IMG/VR virus record: IMGVR_UViG_3300000956_000084
Location: 1 to 50,606 of that record
Strand: one strand, 5' to 3'
DNA from: a virus
DNA length: 50,606 nt
The notes beneath the pieces were generated by a model. That model ran no database searches, was not told where the DNA came from, and saw only the letters and a list, made by a program, of their open reading frames with translations. Positions 39,229-45,599 of this stretch are shown here, piece by piece (positions within the stretch are counted from its first letter, which is position 1; every line of letters begins with the position of its first letter). The position numbers and the translations under genes were made by a program.

Positions 39229-39363
39229 ATGACCGAACCAACACCCATCTATGACCAGCTGCTACGCGAACAGGAGCAGCGCACTCAATGGCCACCCGAA
39301 AGCCGGGACGACACAGGGCCCGACCAGCCCGCCGAGGCGCCAGCCTCGCCACCGCCGTCCTGA
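39229..39363 (+). CDS. Small acidic hypothetical protein, 44 aa
   Basis: ATG 39229 follows CACGGAGGCGATC. Short helical start (IYDQLLREQEQRTQW) then a Pro/Glu/Asp-rich tail (DDTGPDQPAEAPASPPPS). Function unknown. An alternative frame starting at 39288 reads as a basic peptide and was not accepted. Confidence 0.5.
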   Translation: MTEPTPIYDQLLREQEQRTQWPPESRDDTGPDQPAEAPASPPPS

Positions 39364-39382
39364 TCTACATCCGGAGTCACGC

Positions 39383-40090
39383 ATGCCTGACCTCGACGTC
39401 CACCCGGACGCCATCCGAGCCGCCGACAGCGGAGAGCCCATCATCACCCGCGAGACCGCCGACCAGGAGACCGCACGCTGGACTGACCAGCACCCGCCCG
39501 CCCCAGGGTTGCGCTGGCGTATCTCGTGGGGCGTCAACGCAGACGGTCAGCCTGAAGTTCGTGAACGGCGCCTGGAAGTCATTCCCGGCTGGGAAGACGC
39601 CTACGCCCCGTCCGTCGACACCCACCCCGTCACCGCAGCGCGCCGCGCCGTGCAGACCCGTGCCGACGAAGCCAACCGCCTCGGTAGCCTCGCCTACCAG
39701 GGCTGGTTCAGCGCCCTGCCCAAGCTTGTACGCGAGAGCAGCAGCAAGGCGTGGGCCGACCTCCCCGAGCCCTTCCGGGAGCCACTGCGTCAAGCGGCCG
39801 TGCTCGTGTGGCAGGTCGGAGAGAACGCTGGCTTTCACGAGGCCCTACTACGCACTCTTCCGTCCGGGCGACTGGGCGCCGCCGGTGAACTGGAGAACAT
39901 CCGCGACCTGATCACCGCCGTGGCCATCACCAACGCCAAGCCCCTGCCGGGCCGCAACGTCACGCCACCCGAGCTGATCACCGTGAACCTGAATTGGCTG
40001 CGCGAGCAGATCACCGAGCGCGTGGGCGAACTACGCCGACTGGCCGCCGCCGAGGCCAAGCGCGAACGCGACGCGGGCAGGCGCCGGTGA
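39383..40090 (+). CDS. Hypothetical protein, 235 aa
   Basis: ATG 39383 lies 19 nt after the stop of the 44-aa gene. N-terminal part contains DVHPDAIRAADSGEPIITRE; residues 100-235 are largely helical (FREPLRQAAVLVWQVGENAG, ELENIRDLITAVAITNAKPL, WLREQITERVGELRRLAAAE). No family recognised. First larger gene of a run of overlapping genes to 43245. Confidence 0.55.
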   Translation: MPDLDVHPDAIRAADSGEPIITRETADQETARWTDQHPPAPGLRWRISWGVNADGQPEVRERRLEVIPGWEDAYAPSVDTHPVTAARRAVQTRADEANRLGSLAYQGWFSALPKLVRESSSKAWADLPEPFREPLRQAAVLVWQVGENAGFHEALLRTLPSGRLGAAGELENIRDLITAVAITNAKPLPGRNVTPPELITVNLNWLREQITERVGELRRLAAAEAKRERDAGRRR

Positions 40091-40167
40091 ACGCCCGCTC
40101 ATTCCTGATCATCATCGTGGCCGTGGTGCTGTTCATCGCAGCCACCGGCGGCATCCCCGGAAAGTGA
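40087..40167 (+). CDS. 26-aa single-pass membrane peptide
   Basis: GTG 40087 overlaps the previous stop (GTGA). The peptide is little more than one hydrophobic helix (FLIIIVAVVLFIAATGG) with short polar ends. It sits exactly between two genes, 8 nt before the next ATG, and has in-frame GC3 bias. Function unknown; possibly a membrane regulator. Confidence 0.5.
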   Translation: MNARSFLIIIVAVVLFIAATGGIPGK

Positions 40168-40175
40168 GCCCCACC

Positions 40176-40718
40176 ATGTCCGACACACCCACCGTCAACG
40201 TCTCCCTGGACATCGACCGCCTGTTCGTCGAGCCGACCGAACTCGACGGCGACCCCGTGGACGTCCGCAGCCTCATGCGTGCGGCCGTCGTGGAAGCCGC
40301 CGCCACCAAGCTGATGGCCGGTTTCGACTACGAAGAGCTGCACGAGCTTCGCCAGGAAGTCCAGCGCGTCCGCTCCGACATGGTCCGGGAGCGCCTGGCC
40401 GCCGAGGTGGCCGCCGCCATGGACCTGCCCGTGCAGCGCACCACGCGCTGGGGCGAGAAGAAGGGCGAGGTGGTGACCATCCGGGAGCTGATCCGCCTGG
40501 AACTGGAAGCGTTCCTGCGGGGCACCCAGACCAACCGGCGCCACGACTCCCACGACAAGACCCCGAACAACCTCGCCGAACTGATCGGCCAGGTAGCCAA
40601 CGAGACCATGCGCGGCGAACTCGGCTCGACGGTCATGGAGGCCCGCAAGGTGGTGGCCAAGCGCGTCCAGGAGATCCTGCTGGACAAGGTCACCAAGGAA
40701 ATGACCAAGCCCCGGTGA
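40176..40718 (+). CDS. Hypothetical helical protein, 180 aa
   Basis: ATG 40176, shortly after the stop of the 26-aa peptide. N-terminus VNVSLDIDRLFVEPTELDGD; then long helices (YEELHELRQEVQRVRSDMVR, IRELIRLELEAFLRGTQTN, VMEARKVVAKRVQEILLDKV). Composition suggests a DNA-associated or scaffold-type helical protein. No family recognised. Confidence 0.55.
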   Translation: MSDTPTVNVSLDIDRLFVEPTELDGDPVDVRSLMRAAVVEAAATKLMAGFDYEELHELRQEVQRVRSDMVRERLAAEVAAAMDLPVQRTTRWGEKKGEVVTIRELIRLELEAFLRGTQTNRRHDSHDKTPNNLAELIGQVANETMRGELGSTVMEARKVVAKRVQEILLDKVTKEMTKPR

Positions 40719-40924
40719 CCATCGGGAGCTGGGTGGACGGCGCGCTGACGCAACTCCCCCGCACCAGCGAAGAGGAGCGTCGGCGCGCTGCCCGCCGAGT
40801 GGCGACGGCGGCCACCAGCGCAACGGACTGCGCCGAACTGCTTGCCCTCCTGGGCCTCACCGCCGAGGAGGGGCTACGGCCCGCACAGGGCAACTCAGCG
40901 CCCGATCTCCGGGCGACCGCCTGA
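40715..40924 (+). CDS. Hypothetical protein, 69 aa
   Basis: GTG 40715 overlaps the upstream stop (GTGA). Helical, charged (SEEERRRAARRVATAATSAT), then DCAELLALLGLTAEEGL. Function unknown. Confidence 0.45.
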   Translation: MTIGSWVDGALTQLPRTSEEERRRAARRVATAATSATDCAELLALLGLTAEEGLRPAQGNSAPDLRATA

Positions 40925-40937
40925 CCGAAAGGTGACC

Positions 40938-41561
40938 ATGACCGACCAGACACCCATCCAGCGCGGCGATCGTGTGGAGGCCATGCTGTACGACTCCGAC
41001 GACCAGTGGGTCACCGGAACCTACGCGCCACGGCAAGACCGCCCGCACGTCGAGGCGCCCGAGACCGCCGCCTGGGTGGACTCTGGCGCCCCCCAGGGGT
41101 GGCTCATGGTGCACGCCGAGACCGTGCGCCACGTCGACACCGTCCGACCCGAACTGCGCGCCGTCCGTGACGCCGCGCAGAAGCTGGCCGACAGCGTCCG
41201 GGCCGCGCTGGCCACCGACCTCACCGGCGTACCCGCCATCAGGCTGCCCCGATTGAGCCTCTTCCCGGGCGCCGCGCTGAAGGCCCACGTCGAGGAGGAG
41301 CAGGACCCGGACCCGCGACAGTGCACCGTCACCGTGCGCGCGGTTCCCACCCTCGGCGAGCCGCCCGAGCTGCACACCTACCGCGACGACCGGGGCCTGT
41401 CCTGGCAGACCTACGGCGAGGACCACAACTTCGGCACGGACCGCCTCCTGGAGATCCAGAACGAGGACAACCTGATCATCGCCACCTACCCGGCAGGCAC
41501 CTGGCTGCACGCCTGCTACGGCGCGTTCCGGGAGCCCGAGCCCCTGCGGGCCACGTCATGA
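40938..41561 (+). CDS. Hypothetical protein, 207 aa
   Basis: ATG 40938 follows GAAAGGTGACC. N-terminal half (GDRVEAMLYDSDDQWVTGTY, APQGWLMVHAETVRHVDTVR) looks like a small beta-barrel; residues 60-85 are helical; the end (LSWQTYGEDHNFGTDRLLEI, TYPAGTWLHACYGAFREPEP) is aromatic. No family recognised. Confidence 0.55.
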   Translation: MTDQTPIQRGDRVEAMLYDSDDQWVTGTYAPRQDRPHVEAPETAAWVDSGAPQGWLMVHAETVRHVDTVRPELRAVRDAAQKLADSVRAALATDLTGVPAIRLPRLSLFPGAALKAHVEEEQDPDPRQCTVTVRAVPTLGEPPELHTYRDDRGLSWQTYGEDHNFGTDRLLEIQNEDNLIIATYPAGTWLHACYGAFREPEPLRATS

Positions 41562-41878
41562 GCCTGGTCAACATCAAGCTCACACTGCAGACGCCCGAGG
41601 TGCAGGAGATTCCCCGAACCATCGAAGTGTCGTGCGGTGACAGCTTCGTGACCGTCAAGCAGCTTGACGGCCGCAGGGGAAAGAAGTGGACCGTGTACAG
41701 CAGCGACGGCGTGGGCATGAGCGGGCCGGTCATGGAGGCGCCGAACGGCGCGACGGCGGAGGAGGTGCTTCCCTGGGCGCGCGAACGCGTACGGCTGATG
41801 GAGCGGGAGCGTCTGTGCTTCAAGGCCCTGCGCGACCAACTGGGCGACGCCATGCCCCCCAAGGGCGACCAGCCGTGA
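41558..41878 (+). CDS. Hypothetical protein, 106 aa
   Basis: ATG 41558 overlaps the upstream stop (ATGA). Beta-type N-terminus (SLVNIKLTLQTPEVQEIPRT, FVTVKQLDGRRGKKWTVYSS) and a helical end (EEVLPWARERVRLMERERL). Function unknown. Confidence 0.5.
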   Translation: MSLVNIKLTLQTPEVQEIPRTIEVSCGDSFVTVKQLDGRRGKKWTVYSSDGVGMSGPVMEAPNGATAEEVLPWARERVRLMERERLCFKALRDQLGDAMPPKGDQP

Positions 41879-42054
41879 ACGGCAAGGCTGTGCTGCGCAT
41901 CTGGGCCCAGGTCGGAGACTCCGCCCTGCTGTATGAACTGGGCGGCGGCGAGGTCGTCAGCCACGCCGAGGTGGCCCAGAAGCTCCGCGACATCGCGGAC
42001 GCATACGAGGAGCTGGACCCCTCGCAGCTACCACCGCTGGGCCCGGCGACGTGA
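41875..42054 (+). CDS. Hypothetical protein, 59 aa
   Basis: GTG 41875 overlaps the upstream stop (GTGA). One beta-helix unit (AVLRIWAQVGDSALLYELGG, AEVAQKLRDIADAYEELD). Function unknown. Confidence 0.45.
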   Translation: MNGKAVLRIWAQVGDSALLYELGGGEVVSHAEVAQKLRDIADAYEELDPSQLPPLGPAT

Positions 42055-42464
42055 CCACGAGCACGCGCCCTATCCGGGTCGCCCCGCACGTCACCGAGTC
42101 AGGTAAGCGCGGCTGGCGCTGGACCTGCAGCGACCACCCGAACAACCGGGGCCACCACCAGCTGCAGCGCTGGACGGACTGGGTGCGTGCCCAGCAAGGC
42201 CACCCCGACGACCACGCGTTCGTGCGCTGCATGCGAGGCGCCGCCGAACACTGGCACAAGCTGCACGCACCCGAGCACCACTGTTGTCCGATCGCCTACA
42301 GAGAGGCAGCCATGCCACCCAAGAACGACGACGAGTTCGTCACCCTGCACGTGGACCGCATCGAGCCGCCCGTGAAGCCGGCGCCCCAGCCGCCGACCCC
42401 GCCCCCCTGCGACCCGAACTGCGACGACTGCAGGGCCGCCCGAGGGGACGTGAAATACCCGTGA
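42051..42464 (+). CDS. Cys/His-rich hypothetical protein, 137 aa
   Basis: GTG 42051 overlaps the upstream stop (GTGA). Possible zinc sites: residues around CSDHPNN ... HH and CMRGAAEHWHKLHAPEHHCC, and a C-terminal CDPNCDDC after a Pro-rich linker (KPAPQPPTPPP). An ATG at 42312 with GAGAGGCAGCC upstream might start a shorter product. Function unknown. Confidence 0.5.
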   Translation: MTTSTRPIRVAPHVTESGKRGWRWTCSDHPNNRGHHQLQRWTDWVRAQQGHPDDHAFVRCMRGAAEHWHKLHAPEHHCCPIAYREAAMPPKNDDEFVTLHVDRIEPPVKPAPQPPTPPPCDPNCDDCRAARGDVKYP

Positions 42465-42865
42465 CCACCATCGAGACCTGCGAACTGACCCGTTCCTCCG
42501 CCGACGCCAAGCACATGCGCTGGGCCATGGGCGGAACCAAGGCGTGGCAGCCGCCCCGGCCGTGGGGCTGCTGCGGCTGGGCGATGCAGAGCAGCCCGGT
42601 GGGCAGCTCTGTCATCGTCACCCGCGACCACGACACCGATCCCGAGCACGTCTGGGTGCACGCGTCCATGGCGCACCGCGACCGCACCCCGAGCTACGAG
42701 GAGCTGACCGCGCTGCGCGTGGCGGCGTTCGGTACCGGCTGGGCCTACCAGGTGTTCGCCCCGCCATCCGAGCACGTGAACATCCACGAGCACGCGCTAC
42801 ACCTGTTCGGCCGACTCGACGGCGCCCGCGTGCTACCCGACTTCGGGCGCTTCGGCACCATCTGA
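42461..42865 (+). CDS. DUF7694-like hypothetical protein, 134 aa
   Basis: GTG 42461 overlaps the upstream stop (GTGA). HVWVHASMAHRDRTPSYEEL, TALRVAAFGTGWAYQVFAP and the C-terminal ALHLFGRLDGARVLPDFGR match a family of small phage proteins that I know as DUF7694, with a W-H-S ... R-P-S-x-x-E-L core. Its function is unknown. Confidence 0.6.
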   Translation: MTTIETCELTRSSADAKHMRWAMGGTKAWQPPRPWGCCGWAMQSSPVGSSVIVTRDHDTDPEHVWVHASMAHRDRTPSYEELTALRVAAFGTGWAYQVFAPPSEHVNIHEHALHLFGRLDGARVLPDFGRFGTI

Positions 42866-43245
42866 TGATCACGTGCTGCGAGGCATGCGCCACCTGGGGC
42901 CCGTACTTCCCGGGTGGCGCATGCCGCTGTGCCTGCCATCCGGCCGTGTCCGCCGAGACGTTGGCGGCCATCCGCGCGGCCAGCGCGCCGGTGCCACCCC
43001 AGACGGTCGGCTGGGCGCCCGAGGTGCTCGACGCCATCCGCTGGCCCACCCTGGCCCCGTTCGCGCTGGAGACGCCCGAGCAGGCCAGGCGCAGGGAGTT
43101 CCTGGAGCGCCTCATGCAGGAGTACGTCCTGGCAACCCCGCTGTTGACACCCCACGCCAGTGTGGGTAATGTGTTCCCTGCCGGAGGGGCCCAGCCCAGC
43201 AACTGGGACGGTGTCAGGCCAAGCCCTCCGGCGCCCGGAACTTGA
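42865..43245 (+). CDS. Cysteine-rich hypothetical protein, 126 aa
   Basis: ATG 42865 overlaps the upstream stop (TGATG). Three cysteine pairs lie within the first 30 residues (TCCEACATWG, GGACRCACHP), suggesting a zinc-binding head; the rest is helical (VSAETLAAIRAASAPVPPQ, ETPEQARRREFLERLMQEY). Its final 34 codons run through promoter 43144-43172 and the first RNA hairpin, so the true C-terminus may be a by-product of the overlap. Confidence 0.5.
   Translation: MITCCEACATWGPYFPGGACRCACHPAVSAETLAAIRAASAPVPPQTVGWAPEVLDAIRWPTLAPFALETPEQARRREFLERLMQEYVLATPLLTPHASVGNVFPAGGAQPSNWDGVRPSPPAPGT
43144..43172 (+). promoter_or_regulatory. Repeat-family promoter/operator for the structured-RNA island
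   Basis: TTGACA (43144-43149), 17-nt spacer with CCCCAC and GTGGGT arms, TAATGT (43167-43172). The expected start (about 43179-43180) coincides with the first base of the hairpin 43180-43232. Unlike the other copies, no shared leader and no gene start follow, so it probably makes a non-coding transcript. Confidence 0.85.
43180..43232 (+). ncRNA. 5' hairpin of the RNA island (S1)
   Basis: GCCGGAGGG (43180-43188) pairs with CCCTCCGGC (43224-43232); inside, CCCAG (43195-43199) pairs with CTGGG (43203-43207). It is at the predicted 5' end of the transcript and could protect it. Function inferred only from structure. Confidence 0.45.
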
Positions 43246-43257
43246 CAACTTCAGACA

Positions 43258-43317
43258 CGCGAGTGGCCACCCTGGGCCTACCGTTCGCCAACAGGTCATG
43301 TGCCCCGGCCACTCGCG
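43258..43317 (+). ncRNA. 60-nt stem-loop RNA (S2)
   Basis: CGCGAGTGGCC (43258-43268) and GGCCACTCGCG (43307-43317) are perfect 11-bp complements enclosing 38 nt. The size and closing stem resemble a minimal tRNA-like or small-RNA unit, but I see no clear arms inside. Coding potential across it is low. Confidence 0.4.
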
Positions 43318-43439
43318 ACAAGATCCCGATGGGGCGTGGACAGACTGGAAGGACCGCCACCGCGAGTAGCTGCACAACGGCTTCGGCCTGCAGCCCGGTG
43401 GCGGACACCCGAAGCGGTGCGCCTACCCGAGGGATCAAC

Positions 43440-43531
43440 GGGGCGTCGAGGTGTCCAGTGGTAGCACGCTCCACGCAGCACGATGGTGCACGGCGGAGCA
43501 CGCTCAACAGTGTGTAAATCCTCGACGCCCC
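43440..43531 (+). ncRNA. tRNA-like element, noncanonical
   Basis: GGGGCGTCGAGG (43440-43451) pairs perfectly with CCTCGACGCCCC (43520-43531), 12 bp. A tRNA-type D arm (GTG, loop TCCAGTGGTAG, CAC; 43451-43467) follows, then a stem GCTCC/GGAGC (43468-43499) closing 22 nt that contain GCAC-GATG-GTGC. The 3' part TGTAAATCC resembles a T loop with two changed key bases, and CCA follows at 43531-43533. The total of 92 nt suits a class II tRNA, but the T stem does not form, so it may be a decayed tRNA, a tRNA with an insert or a mimic. Confidence 0.5.
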
Positions 43532-43831
43532 CACAAGCTCGGATGGTCTCAGGGTGCCGGTTGAACCCCGGTCGAAACTCGCCCGGAAACGGGAAGGAAC
43601 AGTGCCCCTGGGCAACAGGTGCGGCGCGAGGCCGTACGCCATCCGTGTAGCTCGCCCACCTCCGGTGGCCTGCCCGCCGAGTCGCGCCCTCCAAGCCTGA
43701 CTCGACTTCCCCCCAGTGCGCAGGCCGCTTCCCCGAGGCGAGGGCCATACCCCGTCGGAGAGGTCAGGGGCTGGTCCGCCTGATCCCAGGCGCGAAACGG
43801 GGTGGTGGGGCTGCCCAGCCGAGTGGGAGCG

Positions 43832-43872
43832 GGACGACCGCCGACCCCGGGAAGGATCACCGGCGGTCGTCC
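43832..43872 (+). terminator. 12-bp hairpin just before tRNA-Glu
   Basis: GGACGACCGCCG (43832-43843) pairs perfectly with CGGCGGTCGTCC (43861-43872), loop 17 nt containing GGGAAGGATCA, similar to the shared leader. It ends 5 nt before the tRNA and may be a terminator, a processing signal for the tRNA 5' end or an independent RNA. Confidence 0.5.
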
Positions 43873-43877
43873 ACCCT

Positions 43878-43951
43878 GCTCCCGTGGGGGAACTGGTAGA
43901 CCCACTGGGCCTTCAACCCAGGATGTGCGAGTTCGAGTCTCGTCGGGAGTA
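43878..43951 (+). tRNA. tRNA-Glu (anticodon UUC) with C33
   Basis: Cloverleaf: acceptor GCTCCCG/CGGGAGT, D arm GGG-GAACTGGTAGA-CCC, anticodon stem CTGGG/CCCAG with loop CCTTCAA, T arm GCGAG-TTCGAGT-CTCGT, discriminator A at 43951. The anticodon TTC (43912-43914) reads Glu codons. Position 33, nearly always U, is C here. No CCA is encoded. Elements match a tRNA-Glu apart from that base. Confidence 0.8.
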
Positions 43952-44100
43952 CTGAAGGAATGAGGCGGCCCGGCGGGGCCTGGAAGCTCGCCTTCTAGGG
44001 GTAAGCACAGATGTGCCCTGCCCGAGTAGGCCGGGGGTCGCGCCCTGGCGGAAAGGGCAGAGGGCCGGGTCGGCACCGGCTGCCCTGCGAACGTCAGCAC

Positions 44101-44161
44101 GCCACGACGTGCACCCTTGCCTACGGGCGCTGGGGGGCTGTTGCACGCAGCCCAACGTGGC
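44101..44161 (+). ncRNA. Nested hairpin at the 3' side of the RNA island
   Basis: GCCACG (44101-44106) pairs with CGTGGC (44156-44161), and inside GGGCTG (44135-44140) pairs with CAGCCC (44148-44153). It may end the island transcript before the promoter at 44206. Confidence 0.4.
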
Positions 44162-44205
44162 GGGAGTCTCAGGTGGGCCTGTTGCTGACGCGGGCCCACT
44201 CCCAC

Positions 44206-44235
44206 TTGACACCCACAGCGTACATGGGTTATCTT
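44206..44235 (+). promoter_or_regulatory. Repeat-family promoter/operator
   Basis: TTGACA (44206-44211), 18-nt spacer with CCCAC and ATGGGT arms, TATCTT (44230-44235). The shared leader (GGAACAACCCAACGGGGAAG, then GACCC) precedes the ATG at 44277. Confidence 0.85.
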
Positions 44236-44276
44236 GTGCGTGTACGGAACAACCCAACGGGGAAGGACCCAAGATC

Positions 44277-44744
44277 ATGAGAACCACCATCAGCGAAGAG
44301 CAGGCCATCCTCTCCATCCTGTCGCCGACCATGCGCCGCGCCATGCTGGCCGCCGAGCCCCTGAACGAAGAGCCCGACCGCAAGGTCATCCGCGTGACGC
44401 CGGACACGTCCGTGGGCACCGTGGTGGCACTGATCGGCCGTGGCCTCGCCGAGCCCCAGCCGTCGAGCAGCACCGGCAGGGAGCACGAGCTGACCGACAA
44501 GGGTCTCTGTGTTCTGCACGCGCTGAACGCCCTGCGGGCGCGCGGCCAGGCTGGCACCGAAGACCCCCGGCCGGCGCGACTGGCGCGCAAGCTCGAAGAC
44601 CGCGCCAGCGTTCACCACCTGCGCGCCCACACCGTCTCTACGGTCCTGACACTGCTCGTGCGGGAGCGCATCGTCACCGGTCAGCAGGCCGAACGCCTGA
44701 ACGCCGTAGCGCAGGAACTGGACAAGCTGGCGGCCCTGCGATGA
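44277..44744 (+). CDS. Hypothetical protein, 155 aa
   Basis: ATG 44277 follows GGGGAAGGACCCAAGATC. The first 45 residues (EEQAILSILSPTMRRAMLAA) and the region GTVVALIGRGLAEPQPSSST, TGREHELTDKGLCVLHALN resemble a small winged-helix DNA-binding domain in which a Gly-Leu turn is followed by LTDKG; the C-terminal half (SVHHLRAHTVSTVLTLLVRE) is helical. Possible regulator under the repeat-family promoter. Overlaps the next start (ATGA). Confidence 0.5.
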   Translation: MRTTISEEQAILSILSPTMRRAMLAAEPLNEEPDRKVIRVTPDTSVGTVVALIGRGLAEPQPSSSTGREHELTDKGLCVLHALNALRARGQAGTEDPRPARLARKLEDRASVHHLRAHTVSTVLTLLVRERIVTGQQAERLNAVAQELDKLAALR

Positions 44745-44953
44745 TCTGGGCCCTGGTAGCGCTGGCGGTCGCCCTGGCCGCCAGCGCCTGGACGACCGCC
44801 TACGCGATCACGGATGCCATCCCAAGCCTGTTGTGGCTGGACCACGTCCGTCGGACGGACGCCTGGTGGGACACCATCGAGGCCATGCACGAGACCCTGG
44901 CCAACTGGCAGAACCTGGAAGCGGTGGCGGCGTGGACCGCGTCGAGACCTTGA
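44741..44953 (+). CDS. Membrane-anchored hypothetical protein, 70 aa
   Basis: ATG 44741 overlaps the upstream stop (ATGA). N-terminal hydrophobic segment (WALVALAVALAASAWTTAYA, residues 3-22) may be a signal anchor; the rest is aromatic and helical (TDAWWDTIEAMHETLANW). Its end overlaps the Mom-like gene by about 20 nt. Confidence 0.5.
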   Translation: MIWALVALAVALAASAWTTAYAITDAIPSLLWLDHVRRTDAWWDTIEAMHETLANWQNLEAVAAWTASRP

Positions 44954-45579
44954 GTGTCGTGCCGCTCGACGCGAGGTCTGCTGCGGCCCTGGTCGTCGAG
45001 CACCACTACCTGCACCGGCGGCCGCCGATCAGTCACGCGTTCGGGCTGCACGAGCACGGCCGCCTGGCCGGTGCGATCACCTTCGGAACCCCCGCGTCGC
45101 GACACATGCAGGTGGGCGCGCTGCCCGATGAGCCGGGCGCCGTCGTCGAACTGAACAGGCTGTGGGTGTCCAACGAGATGCCCCGCAACACAGAGTCCTG
45201 GTTCGTGTCGCGGGCCCTGCGCGCCATGCCCGCCCGCGTCGTCCTGTCCTACGCGGACACGGCACAAGGCCACCTCGGCTACGTCTATCGCGCCTGCAAC
45301 TTCTGGTATGCCGGATGGACGGACATGGAGCGCCCCAAGCCTCGCCTGGACTACCTGCCCGCAGACCCGGGCACACACACCCGCGACGCCTTCCGCTCGG
45401 GCTACGAGCGCACCGTACGGCGGCGACCCAAGGTGAAGTACTGGACCACGACCGGCAACCGCACGGAACGGCGCAGGCTGACCGCTGCGTGCCAGTGGCC
45501 GCGCCTGGACTGGGCCCGCTACCCGCCACCGGCCGACGGACACGTTCAACTCCGTACCTTCGAGCAGGTGGGCGGGTAG
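44932..45579 (+). CDS. Mom-like DNA base modification protein (GNAT-type fold), 215 aa
   Basis: ELNRLWVSNEMPRNTESWFV, SRALRAMPARVVLSYADTAQ, GHLGYVYRACNFWYAGWTD is the conserved core of the phage Mu Mom family: E-L-x-R-L, P-x-N-x-x-S, SYAD and GHxGxxYxAxNxxYxG. Mom proteins place a methylcarbamoyl group on adenine, shielding phage DNA from host restriction. The N-terminal HHYLHRRPPISHAFGLHEHG and LAGAITFGTP also fit. The C-terminus is basic (RRRPKVKYWTTTGNRTERR). GTG 44932 is used; TTG 44950, overlapping the upstream stop as TTGA, is equally possible. Substrate and product are inferred from the family. Confidence 0.75.
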   Translation: MDRVETLSVVPLDARSAAALVVEHHYLHRRPPISHAFGLHEHGRLAGAITFGTPASRHMQVGALPDEPGAVVELNRLWVSNEMPRNTESWFVSRALRAMPARVVLSYADTAQGHLGYVYRACNFWYAGWTDMERPKPRLDYLPADPGTHTRDAFRSGYERTVRRRPKVKYWTTTGNRTERRRLTAACQWPRLDWARYPPPADGHVQLRTFEQVGG

Positions 45580-45599
45580 CGGGCCCAGGACGAGAGGCC

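Larger units (their letters stand above)
43246..44205 (+). other. Protein-gene-free region of about 960 nt, structured RNA island
   Basis: No frame here has both a ribosome-binding site and protein-like composition. The region contains successive self-complementary blocks (43258-43317, 43380-43415, 43440-43531, 43832-43872, 44101-44161), a tRNA-Glu gene (43878-43951), a tRNA-like element (43440-43531) and small hairpins such as CCACC/GGTGG at 43656-43668. Several stretches (for example 43560-43600, 43740-43800) look like degraded tRNA pieces but could not be folded convincingly by eye. Confidence 0.6.

Noticed and set aside
39288-39911. Alternative 207-aa frame with AGGAGCAG upstream
   Set aside because: Basic, low-complexity composition after 39383, where the other frame carries a consistent folded-type protein.
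43540-43600. Possible additional tRNA near the CCGG-TTGAACC-CCGG segment
   Set aside because: A T-arm-like piece can be drawn, but I could not complete acceptor, D and anticodon arms; left as part of the RNA island.
43160-43955. Several open frames through the RNA island (for example 43242-43517 and 43716-43955)
   Set aside because: No ribosome-binding sites, poor protein-like composition, and they cross the tRNA, the hairpins or the promoter.
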